Below are positions 57,551 to 64,000 of a stretch of 64,000 bases of DNA, piece after piece. Position 1 is the first letter of the stretch. Every line of letters starts with the position of its first letter. The stretch covers positions 62,001 through 126,000 of the forward strand of contig NZ_JALMDK010000011.1 of NCBI RefSeq assembly GCF_023094165.1, written 5' to 3'. Source of the stretch: Crossiella sp. S99.2 (GTDB taxonomy: Bacteria; Actinomycetota; Actinomycetes; Mycobacteriales; Pseudonocardiaceae). The position numbers and the translations under genes were made by a program. The notes under the pieces were generated by a model. That model was not told where the DNA came from, did no database searches, and was given only the letters and a program-made list of their open reading frames with translations.

Positions 57551-58474
57551 GTGACCTACCCCCCGCAGGGCCCGTACGGCCAGGACCCGTATGGCCAGCA
57601 GCCCGGCCAGCAGCCGGACCCGTACGGGCAGCAACAGCCCGGGTACGGCCAGCAGCAGCCCGGGTACGGCCAGGACCCGGGGTACGGCCAGCAGCAGCCC
57701 GGCTATGGCCAGCAACCCGGGTACGGCCAGCAGCCGGGGTACGGGCAGGACCCGTACGGCCAGCAGCCCGGCTACCCGCCCAGTGGCGGCTTCCCGCAGC
57801 AGGGCTACGAGCAGCAGCCGCAGTTCGGCGGTCCGCAGTACGCGGCCTACCAGGCGGCGCAGGGCCAGCCCCCGAAGAAGAAGACCGGCATCATCGTGGC
57901 CGCGGCGGTCGCGGGCGTGGTGGTGCTCGGCGGCGGTGGCGCGGCGCTGTACTTCCTCAACCAGGGTCCGGACCCGCGCGAGCAGGCGACGGCCGTGCTG
58001 GCCAACTACCAGCGCGACTTCGACAAGAGCGTGCTGGACATCAACCCGGACAAGGACTACCAGCCGTACCTGTGCGCGGAGGACATGAAGAACCTGCGCG
58101 AGCGGCGGGAGATCGTGGAGAAGAACCGGTCCTCCAGCACCGCGACCCAGACCAGGACCACCACCGCGCACAACAGCAAGGCCACCATCACCATCACCGC
58201 GGTGGAGGCCAACGAGGACGCGGGCACCGGCACGGTGAAGGTGGACCAGGTCAGCACGGGCACCAGCGGCAAGGAGAGCAAGCAGGAGCGCAGCTTCAAG
58301 CTGGTGAAGGAGAACAAGGAGTGGCGGATGTGCGGCCTGATCGCGGCGGCGGAGAAGCCGGGCGGCGGCTCGGGTAGCAGCGCGACCCCGCGCCCGAGCA
58401 TCTCGATCCCGCGGATCACCATCCCCAGCTTCACCATCCCCAGCCTGAGCCTGCCCCCCATCCCCACCAACTAA
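57551..58474 (+). CDS. Membrane protein with PGYGQQ-repeat N-terminus and DUF4878-like outer domain
   Basis: A 307-residue protein. Residues ~1-90 are a low-complexity stretch with about ten P-G-Y-G-Q-Q/P-Y-G-Q-Q repeats, like the disordered segments that drive clustering. A short basic patch (P-K-K-K-T), a membrane helix (~113-135) and a ~130-residue outer domain (E-Q-A-T-A-V-L-A-N-Y, two Cys) follow. The end is a Ser/Pro/Ile repeat (R-I-T-I-P-S-F-T-I-P-S-L). GTG 57551 follows GAAGGAG. Function unknown; possible wall or division role is inference. Confidence 0.72.
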   Translation: MTYPPQGPYGQDPYGQQPGQQPDPYGQQQPGYGQQQPGYGQDPGYGQQQPGYGQQPGYGQQPGYGQDPYGQQPGYPPSGGFPQQGYEQQPQFGGPQYAAYQAAQGQPPKKKTGIIVAAAVAGVVVLGGGGAALYFLNQGPDPREQATAVLANYQRDFDKSVLDINPDKDYQPYLCAEDMKNLRERREIVEKNRSSSTATQTRTTTAHNSKATITITAVEANEDAGTGTVKVDQVSTGTSGKESKQERSFKLVKENKEWRMCGLIAAAEKPGGGSGSSATPRPSISIPRITIPSFTIPSLSLPPIPTN

Positions 58475-58487
58475 CCCCGCTCCGCCC

Positions 58488-58541
58488 CGTACGACAACGG
58501 CCAACACGCGGTGCGTACCGCGTGTTGGCCGTTGTCGTACG
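58488..58541. repeat. Perfect 25-bp hairpin built from two inverted repeat units
   Basis: Arms 58488-58512 and 58517-58541 match perfectly around GCGT. Each arm contains a CGTACGACAACGGCCAAC core, the terminal-repeat unit of this family. It begins 13 bp after the stop codon of the preceding gene, so it could end its transcript. Confidence 0.85.
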
Positions 58542-58606
58542 CCGAGTTGGCCGTTATGGACGCCGGATTGGCCGTTATGGACGCCGAGTTGGCTGTTGTG
58601 GGACGG
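58524..58606. repeat. 21-22 bp tandem repeat array (site 4 of 4, left part)
   Basis: Four units, 58524-58545, 58546-58566, 58567-58587 and about 58588-58606, each beginning GTTGGCC or ATTGGCC or GTTGGCT. The last is truncated where the 306 bp element starts. Confidence 0.8.
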
Positions 58607-58609
58607 GAT

Positions 58610-58915
58610 GGGGGTGAAACCCCACGACGAGGGTTCTCGTGTCTTCTCCGTACGGCCTGGAGCATGCAGACCACACCTCGCCGAGTGGCCCCTGCAACAC
58701 AATCCGCCGCCAAAACCACCCAACGCGACCGGGGCCACTCGGTGAGGTGTGGTTGGCTGGCGGAAGGCCGTGCGGAGAAGACACGAGCCCTCGGAGCCAC
58801 GCTGGATCCGGCCCCGGCAGCACACCCAGCCCCGCAACCTGCTCATCCCGGGGTTTGATCCGCCCCACCCCTCCGGTGGTCTGCCCGGCCGGCGAGGCCA
58901 TCCTTTTTTGATCTT
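58610..58915 (-). repeat. ~306 bp hairpin-forming dispersed repeat, copy B
   Basis: Inverse-orientation copy of the element at 45885-46191. Arms 58636-58692 and 58731-58787 (57 nt each) are complementary at 48 of 57 positions, with a 38-nt loop. The outer segments (GAGGCCATCCTTTTTTGATCTT end) match copy A closely, while the loop is the least conserved part. Confidence 0.8.
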
Positions 58916-58917
58916 CA

Positions 58918-59027
58918 CCCACAACGGCCAACACCGTGTACGACAACGGCCAACACACCGTCCACAACGGCCAACGTGGCGTACGACAACGGCCAACACG
59001 CGGTGCGTCCCGAGTGTTGGCCGTTGT
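58918..59027. repeat. 21-22 bp repeat array (site 4, right part) ending in a hairpin
   Basis: Four units containing ACAACGGCCAAC, at about 58921, 58942, 58964 and 58986. The last one pairs with GTGTTGGCCGTTGT at 59014-59027 to form a 14-bp stem beside the trmI stop codon (59037). Confidence 0.75.
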
Positions 59028-59036
59028 GGGCGGGGG

Positions 59037-59867
59037 TCAGCTCTTGCCGGAGCGGCGTTGGGGCTTGGGGGTGACCACGCCCTCGGCCAGGCGGCGGGCG
59101 GTCAGCAGGAAGGCGGTGTGGCCGACCATGCGGTGTTCCGGGCGGACGGCCAGGCCGACCACGTGCCAGGGGCGCATCAGGGTCTCGAAGGCCTGGGGTT
59201 CGGTCCACATCTCCTGTTCGCGCAGGGCTTCGGTGACCTTGGACAGCTGGGTCGTGGTGGCCACGTAGACGACCAGGACGCCGCCGGGGATCAGTTTCTG
59301 CGCGATGGTGGGCAGGACGTCCCAGGGGGCGAGCATGTCCAGGATCACCCGGTCGACCTCGCCGCCGTCGTAGTGGCTGACGTCGCCCAGGGTGAGGGTC
59401 CAGTTGGCGGGGAGTTCGCCGAAGAAGCGGGTGACGTTGCGTTCGGCGTGTTCGCGGTGGTCCTCGCGGATCTCCCAGGAGGCGACGCTGCCCTTGTCGC
59501 CGACGGCGCGCAGCAGGGAGCAGGTGAGGGCGCCGGAGCCGGCGCCCGCTTCCAGGACCCGGGCGCCGGGGAAGATGTCGCCCCACATCAGGATCTGGGC
59601 GGCGTCCTTGGGGTAGATGACCTGGGCGCCGCGCGGCATCGAGAGCACGTAGTCCGACAGCAGGGGGCGCAGGGCCAGGAACGTGGTGCCGCCGACGGAG
59701 TTGACCACCGAGCCCTCGGGCTTGCCGATGAGCAGGTCGTGCGGGATGGCGCCGCGGTGGGTGTGGTACTCCTTGCCCTCTTCCAGGACGACGGTGTACT
59801 TGCGGCCCTTGGGGTCGGTGAGTTGCACCCGGTCGCCGGGCTGGAACGGGCCGCTGGTGGAACTCAC
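59037..59867 (-). CDS. trmI: tRNA (adenine-N1)-methyltransferase
   Basis: A 276-residue TrmI enzyme that makes m1A58 in the T-loop of tRNA. An N-terminal beta domain (F-Q-P-G-D-R-V-Q-L-T-D) precedes the Rossmann domain; motif I is V-L-E-A-G-A-G-S-G-A-L-T and D-M-L-A-P-W is motif IV. GTG 59867 has GAGGT upstream. Commonly found near arc in actinobacteria, as here. Confidence 0.92.
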   Translation of the reverse strand: MSSTSGPFQPGDRVQLTDPKGRKYTVVLEEGKEYHTHRGAIPHDLLIGKPEGSVVNSVGGTTFLALRPLLSDYVLSMPRGAQVIYPKDAAQILMWGDIFPGARVLEAGAGSGALTCSLLRAVGDKGSVASWEIREDHREHAERNVTRFFGELPANWTLTLGDVSHYDGGEVDRVILDMLAPWDVLPTIAQKLIPGGVLVVYVATTTQLSKVTEALREQEMWTEPQAFETLMRPWHVVGLAVRPEHRMVGHTAFLLTARRLAEGVVTPKPQRRSGKS

Positions 59868-59960
59868 CGGGTCTTACCTCCGCATTACTGGCGCCTCGTG
59901 CGCCCACACTGAACTCAAGCTGGCGCACGATCCTCGCAGATGGCCCTGGGCGGCTACGAC

Positions 59961-61094
59961 CTAGCCCCGGCGTCGGCGCAGCGCGTCCCGCAGGTCCTCG
60001 CGGTGCAGCACCCCGGCCGGACGGCCGTCCTCGTCCACGACCAGGAACTGCCAGGCCGCGGTTCCGCGTACCCGGTCGATGATCTCCTCGCCGGGTTCGG
60101 AGTCCAGGATGACCGTTTCGGCGTTGATCGGTTCGGCCGCGCGTTCGGCCGGGGCCAGTGGGCTCAGCGCGGCCAGCCGGGCCGCGGCGGTGGCGTCGAG
60201 CAGGCCCGCGGCCACGCCGTCGGCGCGCACCAAGACCACTCCCCTGCCCGCTGAGGCGTCCAGGGCGTCGGCGACCGGGCTTTCCGCGGGCAGCTGGAGC
60301 ACCGGGCGGACCAGGTCGGCCAGGGTCAGACCGGCCGGCCAGGTGCGCTGGTGTTCGTTGGCCATCTCCGCGCCCGCGCCGAGCACCACGAACCAGGCCA
60401 TCAGCACGCAGACGGCCAGCCGCAGCCAGCGGTCGGGGGTGTTGCCCGCCAGGCCCATCACCGCCCACCAGATCATCGCGGCGGCCACCACGCCCGCGCC
60501 GATCACCGCGACCCTGGTGCCGGTCATCCGCTTCCCGGTGGCCGCCCAGACCAGCGCGCGCAGCACCCGGCCGCCGTCCAGCGGCAGGCCGGGCAGCAGG
60601 TTGATCACCGCGACCGCGGCGTTGGCCACCGCGAGCTGGGCGATCAACAGCCACAGCACCCCGCCGCCGGGGACCAGCAGCAGGCCGAGTCCGGCCAGCG
60701 CGGCCAGTCCGACCGACACCGCGGGCCCGGCCGCGGCGACCCAGCCCTCCTGACCCGGCTTCGTCGGTGTGCGCATGAGTTCGGCGGCCCCGCCCAGCAG
60801 CTGCAGCCGCACCCGCCGCACCGGCAGGCCCAGCCGCAGCGCCACCACCACGTGCCCCAGCTCGTGCAGCAGCACCGAGGCGGCCAGCAGCACCGCGAAC
60901 ACCCCGGCCATGATCGCCGAGACCACCAGGCTGGTGCCGGGCACGATCATCTCCACCAGCGGCGTGTACAGCACCACGATCACCGCCGCGAGCAGCCACC
61001 AGGAATGCGCGAGCAGCACCGGCACGCCACCGACCCGGCCCAGCAACAGACCGCCGTCACGCAGGCGCGGCCGTCGGCCGGGGAGGGTGGTCAC
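59961..61094 (-). CDS. Site-2 protease family zinc metalloprotease with CBS domains
   Basis: A 377-residue intramembrane protease of the M50 family. H-E-L-G-H (H-E-x-x-H) lies in the second hydrophobic segment and N-L-L-P-G-L-P-L-D-G-G-R in a later one, so both zinc motifs are present. Two CBS-like domains form the C-terminal ~110 residues (L-A-D-L-V-R-P-V-L, F-L-V-V-D-E-D-G-R-P-A-G-V). GTG 61094 is leaderless, with TAGGCT 8 nt upstream on the minus strand. Substrate unknown. Confidence 0.88.
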   Translation of the reverse strand: MTTLPGRRPRLRDGGLLLGRVGGVPVLLAHSWWLLAAVIVVLYTPLVEMIVPGTSLVVSAIMAGVFAVLLAASVLLHELGHVVVALRLGLPVRRVRLQLLGGAAELMRTPTKPGQEGWVAAAGPAVSVGLAALAGLGLLLVPGGGVLWLLIAQLAVANAAVAVINLLPGLPLDGGRVLRALVWAATGKRMTGTRVAVIGAGVVAAAMIWWAVMGLAGNTPDRWLRLAVCVLMAWFVVLGAGAEMANEHQRTWPAGLTLADLVRPVLQLPAESPVADALDASAGRGVVLVRADGVAAGLLDATAAARLAALSPLAPAERAAEPINAETVILDSEPGEEIIDRVRGTAAWQFLVVDEDGRPAGVLHREDLRDALRRRRG

Positions 61095-61102
61095 GAACGG
61101 TG

Positions 61103-61108
61103 AGCCTA
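61103..61108 (-). promoter_or_regulatory. -10 box of leaderless site-2 protease gene
   Basis: Reads TAGGCT on the minus strand, 8 nt before GTG 61094. Confidence 0.45.
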
Positions 61109-61177
61109 GACATCCCGGTGTGGTGTCGGGGTGACGGCGCACCGGCGGTGGTCGGCAGGGCTGTCGGGGGTCTGGCT

Positions 61178-61183
61178 TATGGT
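61178..61183 (+). promoter_or_regulatory. -10 box of leaderless RecB-like gene
   Basis: TATGGT, 7 nt before the GTG at 61191. Confidence 0.5.
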
Positions 61184-61190
61184 GCGGAGT

Positions 61191-62114
61191 GTGACGGACA
61201 GCGCGCGGGATGCGATCTCCTCGACCGAGCCGGCCCTCGGTGAGTCGACGGTGCCCGCGCCACGCAGGCCGGTGCGCAGGCTCGCGCTGTCCCCCTCCCG
61301 CGCCAGCGACTTCAAGCAGTGCCCGCTGCTCTACCGGCTGCGCGCGGTGGACCGGCTGCCGGAGAAGGCCACCAAGGCCCAGGTGCGCGGCACGCTGGTG
61401 CACGCGGTGCTGGAGGAGCTGTTCGCCAAACCCGCCGCCGAACGGGTGCCTGCCACCGCGTACGCGCTGGTCGAACCGGCCTGGCAGAAGTTGCAGCAGG
61501 AGCGGCCCGAACTGGCCGGGGAGCTGTTCACCGGCGCCGAGGACCCCGAGCAGGAGCCCTGGCTGGCCTCCGCGCGCGGGCTGCTGGACTCCTACTTCGG
61601 CCTGGAGGACCCGCGCCGGTTGCAGCCGGAGGCCTGCGAGCTGCTGGTGGAGACCGAGCTGGACAACGGGGTGCTGCTGCGCGGCTACATCGACCGCCTG
61701 GACGTGGCCCCCACCGGCGAGATCCGGGTGGTCGACTACAAGACCGGCAACGCGCCCAGGGAGATCGGCGAGGCCAAGGCGCTGTTCCAGATGAAGTTCT
61801 ACGCGCTCGCGCTGTGGAAACTGCGCGGCGTGGTGCCCAGGCAACTCCAGTTGATGTACCTGGCCAACCGGGAAACGCTGAAATACGCCCCGGACGAGGC
61901 CGAACTGCGCCGCTTCGAGCGCCTGGTCTCGGCGATCTGGCAGGCCATCCTGACCGCGGGCCGCACCGGCGACTTCCGGCCCAGCCGCAGCCGGTTGTGC
62001 GACTACTGCAACCACAAGGCGCTCTGCCCGGAGTTCGGCGGCACCCCGCCGGCCTACCCCGGCTGGCCCGAGCCTGCCGCCGACGCGGAGACGGTGCTGG
62101 ACCGAACGGACTGA
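61191..62114 (+). CDS. RecB-family PD-(D/E)XK exonuclease with Cys cluster
   Basis: A 307-residue nuclease of the Cas4/AddB-like branch. The core reads G-T-L-V-H-A-V-L-E, G-Y-I-D-R-L-D and V-V-D-Y-K-T-G (catalytic D...DxK), then F-Q-M-K-F-Y-A-L-A. F-K-Q-C-P at the N-terminus and L-C-D-Y-C-N-H-K-A-L-C-P at the C-terminus give four Cys in the order expected for a 4Fe-4S cluster. The GTG start is leaderless. Typical neighbour of the proteasome/trmI locus in actinobacteria. Confidence 0.88.
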   Translation: MTDSARDAISSTEPALGESTVPAPRRPVRRLALSPSRASDFKQCPLLYRLRAVDRLPEKATKAQVRGTLVHAVLEELFAKPAAERVPATAYALVEPAWQKLQQERPELAGELFTGAEDPEQEPWLASARGLLDSYFGLEDPRRLQPEACELLVETELDNGVLLRGYIDRLDVAPTGEIRVVDYKTGNAPREIGEAKALFQMKFYALALWKLRGVVPRQLQLMYLANRETLKYAPDEAELRRFERLVSAIWQAILTAGRTGDFRPSRSRLCDYCNHKALCPEFGGTPPAYPGWPEPAADAETVLDRTD

Positions 62115-62270
62115 CCCCATTGCTGCCCCATTGGGCATGGGTTCGGCCATTTGCCTAATCTTTCCGCGAATTCGCGCGCGCCTCCTAGATCAATTCGCTA
62201 TAACGGAGTCATCGATCGCCGGTGGCCCGATATTCCCTCCGGCGAAATTCGATCATTGCCAGGGGGACAA

Positions 62271-63074
62271 TTGATTCCGTCACCACATCACAGCGGGCGC
62301 GGGGGCGCCCGGGTCCGGCTGGTCGTCGTGCACACCGCCGAGGGCATCCGCGATGCCAGGGACCTCGGCCATTTCTTCCAGGGAAAGAAGAAGGCGTCCA
62401 GCCACGTCGGCATCGACGACAAGCGGATCGAGCAGTACGTCAGCTACGACCGGGCAGCGTGGACCCTGCTCTCCGGCAATCCGATCAGCGAGAACGCCGA
62501 GCTGTGCGGGTTCGCCAGGTGGAGCCGCGCGGAGTGGCTGCAGCATCCCCGGATGCTGGAGCAGTGCGCGCGCTGGATCGCCGAACGCTGTCGCGCGCGG
62601 GGCATCCCGCTGCGCAAGCTCACCCCGGCCCAGGTCGCGGCCGGCGAGTCCGGTGTCATCGGGCACCACGACTGGACGGTGGGCAAGAAAGAGGGAGACC
62701 ACTGGGATCCCGGACCACAATTCCCCTGGGACTTGGTCATGGCCAAGGCCGGGGGTCAGTCAGGGGAGGACGATTTGCCATCACCGAAAGAGGTCGCCGC
62801 CGCCACGCTGGACATGCCATTGGGCCCCGGCGCCGACCCGCAGTCGCTCTCGGCTTTCGTGGTCAAGAACCGCGATGTCGCCGAGAAGCTGGATGAACTG
62901 CTCGGCCTGCTGCGCCCCGGCATCGAGGGCGTCCGGCACGCGGGCCCGCTGGCGAACCTGATCGCCAAGGCCGCCGAGAACGAGGGCCTGCCGGAGGTGG
63001 CGGAACTCTCCGACGCCGACCTGGAGATGCTGGCCAAGGCCGCCGCGGCTGAGCTGAGCCGCCGCAAGGCCTGA
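62271..63074 (+). CDS. N-acetylmuramoyl-L-alanine amidase-domain protein
   Basis: A 267-residue protein. TTG 62271 follows AGGGGGAC, a strong ribosome site; upstream DNA (62115-62260) is locally AT-rich. The amidase_2 domain (~10-165) keeps zinc ligands in V-V-V-H-T, I-G-H-H-D-W and H-W-D-P-G. It has no signal peptide. The C-terminal ~100 residues are Ala/Leu/Glu-rich helices that may bind walls or mediate oligomerisation. Similar proteins are phage endolysins, but no other phage genes are near. Confidence 0.8.
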   Translation: MIPSPHHSGRGGARVRLVVVHTAEGIRDARDLGHFFQGKKKASSHVGIDDKRIEQYVSYDRAAWTLLSGNPISENAELCGFARWSRAEWLQHPRMLEQCARWIAERCRARGIPLRKLTPAQVAAGESGVIGHHDWTVGKKEGDHWDPGPQFPWDLVMAKAGGQSGEDDLPSPKEVAAATLDMPLGPGADPQSLSAFVVKNRDVAEKLDELLGLLRPGIEGVRHAGPLANLIAKAAENEGLPEVAELSDADLEMLAKAAAAELSRRKA

Positions 63075-63082
63075 CAAAACCA

Positions 63083-63121
63083 ACGCTGCCCCGATCCGCC
63101 GAGCTGGCGGACCGGGGCAGC
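63083..63121. terminator. Bidirectional hairpin terminator
   Basis: Arms 63083-63099 and 63105-63121 pair over 17 bp with one mismatch, loop GAGCT. It separates the convergent amidase and hisG genes. Confidence 0.75.
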
Positions 63122-63131
63122 GTCGTGTTGA

Positions 63132-63977
63132 TCAGAGTCGGCAGGAACGGATGTCCGAGGTCAGGACCGCCTTCGCGCCCAGAGCCGCCAGCCGGTCCAT
63201 GATCAGGTTGGCTTCCTTGCGCGGCACCATCGCCCGCACCGCCACCCACAGCGGATCCGCCAGCGGCGCCACCGTCGGCGACTCCAGCCCCGGGGTCAGG
63301 TTGACCGCGTCGTCCAGCAGCGAGCGCGGGCAGTCGTAGTCCAGCATCAGGTACTGCTGGGCGAAGACCACGCCCTGCACCCGGGCCGCCAGCTGCGCCT
63401 TCTCCGGGGTCTCGGCGGAACCTGCGCGTTCGACCAGCACCGCCTCGGACACACAGATCGGGTCGCCGAAGGCCACCAGGCCGTGCTGGCGCAGGGTGCG
63501 GCCGGAGCCGACCACGTCGGCGACCGCGTCGGCCACGCCGAGCTGGATGGAGATCTCCACCGCGCCGTCCAGGCGGATCACTTCGGCGCTGACGCCGTGT
63601 TCGGCCAGGCTGGCCCGGACCAGGCGCGGGTAGGCGGTGGCCACCCGCTTGCCGTCGAGGTCCTTGACCGACCACTCCCGGCCCGCGGTGCCCGCGTAGC
63701 GGAAGGTGGAGCCGCCGAAGCCGAGCGCGAGCCGTTCGGTGACCGGCGCGCCGGAGTCCAGCGCGAGGTCCCGGCCGGTGATCCCCATGTCCAGCTCGCC
63801 GGAGCCGACGTAGATGGCGATGTCCTTGGGGCGCAGGAAGAAGAACTCGACGTCGTTGACCGGGTCGAGCACGGTCAGGTCGCGCTGCTCATGCCGGCCC
63901 CGGTAACCCGCCTCGGCAAGCATCTCGCTGGCGAATCCGGACAGCGTGCCCTTGTTGGGCACCGCGACACGCAACAT
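63132..63977 (-). CDS. hisG: ATP phosphoribosyltransferase (long form)
   Basis: A 281-residue HisG of the long, allosterically inhibited type; the C-terminal ACT-like domain (V-A-P-L-A-D-P-L-W-V-A-V) is included. L-R-V-A-V-P-N-K-G and G-V-A-D-A-V-A-D-V-V-G-S-G-R-T-L match the PRPP-binding and family signatures. It makes the first step of histidine synthesis. The upstream hisE gene would lie beyond the window's end. Confidence 0.95.
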   Translation of the reverse strand: MLRVAVPNKGTLSGFASEMLAEAGYRGRHEQRDLTVLDPVNDVEFFFLRPKDIAIYVGSGELDMGITGRDLALDSGAPVTERLALGFGGSTFRYAGTAGREWSVKDLDGKRVATAYPRLVRASLAEHGVSAEVIRLDGAVEISIQLGVADAVADVVGSGRTLRQHGLVAFGDPICVSEAVLVERAGSAETPEKAQLAARVQGVVFAQQYLMLDYDCPRSLLDDAVNLTPGLESPTVAPLADPLWVAVRAMVPRKEANLIMDRLAALGAKAVLTSDIRSCRL

Positions 63978-64000
63978 CTGTTCTACTCCGTGGTCGTGGT

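Noticed and set aside
57401..58999. Long minus-strand frame opposite the PGYGQQ gene and into repeats
   Set aside because: Shadow of low-complexity coding plus repeats; the plus-strand gene has a clear start and domain structure.
62271..63074. Prophage remnant around the amidase
   Set aside because: No integrase, structural or lysis genes and no composition change; only the one gene looks phage-like.

Overview
The window is high-GC actinobacterial DNA. It carries the Pup-proteasome genes (prcA, prcB, pup, dop and the ATPase arc), the usual actinobacterial neighbours of that locus (trmI, a site-2 protease, a RecB-like nuclease, hisG), many GTG/TTG starts and many leaderless-type promoters. 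The gene set fits a Pseudonocardiales-type soil actinomycete; genus was not determined and this placement is inference. No rRNA, tRNA, CRISPR array, transposase or complete prophage was seen.

Layout. 0-5 kb: two tandem secreted serine hydrolases, a two-HTH regulator and a Ser/Thr kinase with a GH16-like outer domain. 5-10 kb: a Cys-rich DUF1540 protein behind a probable iron box, two GNATs, an epoxide-hydrolase-like protein, a VanY-type peptidase, a methyltransferase and a secreted alpha/beta hydrolase. 10-28 kb: polysaccharide genes (GH10 xylanase under a ROK regulator, a DUF4434 multidomain protein, a beta-helix protein), two large NTPase regulators, an esterase, and a small HTH/Clp-N pair with a striking operator. 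28.9-37.3 kb: seven overlapping minus-strand genes encoding FHA, Ser/Thr kinase, two membrane proteins with degenerate J-like domains, a GrpE-like protein, an Hsp70 and a TPR/OmpA-like protein. This is the strongest candidate for an undescribed system.

37.5-42.4 kb: DUF1918, a phosphotransferase, prcA, prcB, pup and dop. 42.4-54.7 kb: accessory genes lying between dop and arc, genes that are adjacent in most actinobacteria: cysteine-dioxygenase-like protein with LysR, NUDIX, hydrolase, TetR, two VOC proteins with PadR, a two-component system, a FtsX-type ABC exporter and a lysozyme-like protein. 54.8-64 kb: arc, two membrane proteins, trmI, site-2 protease, RecB-like nuclease, amidase and hisG. 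pafA, the Pup ligase gene usually next to prcA, is not in the window.

Non-coding DNA is unusually structured. A family of 21-22 bp tandem units built around GTTGGCC occurs at four intergenic sites (24.4, 46.2, 54.0 and 58.5-59.0 kb). At two of them it flanks inverted copies of a ~306 bp element that is itself a large imperfect hairpin. Strong hairpin terminators lie between most convergent genes. A recurring TAnnnT box 6-8 nt before the start codon marks about 17 leaderless genes and helps fix their starts.
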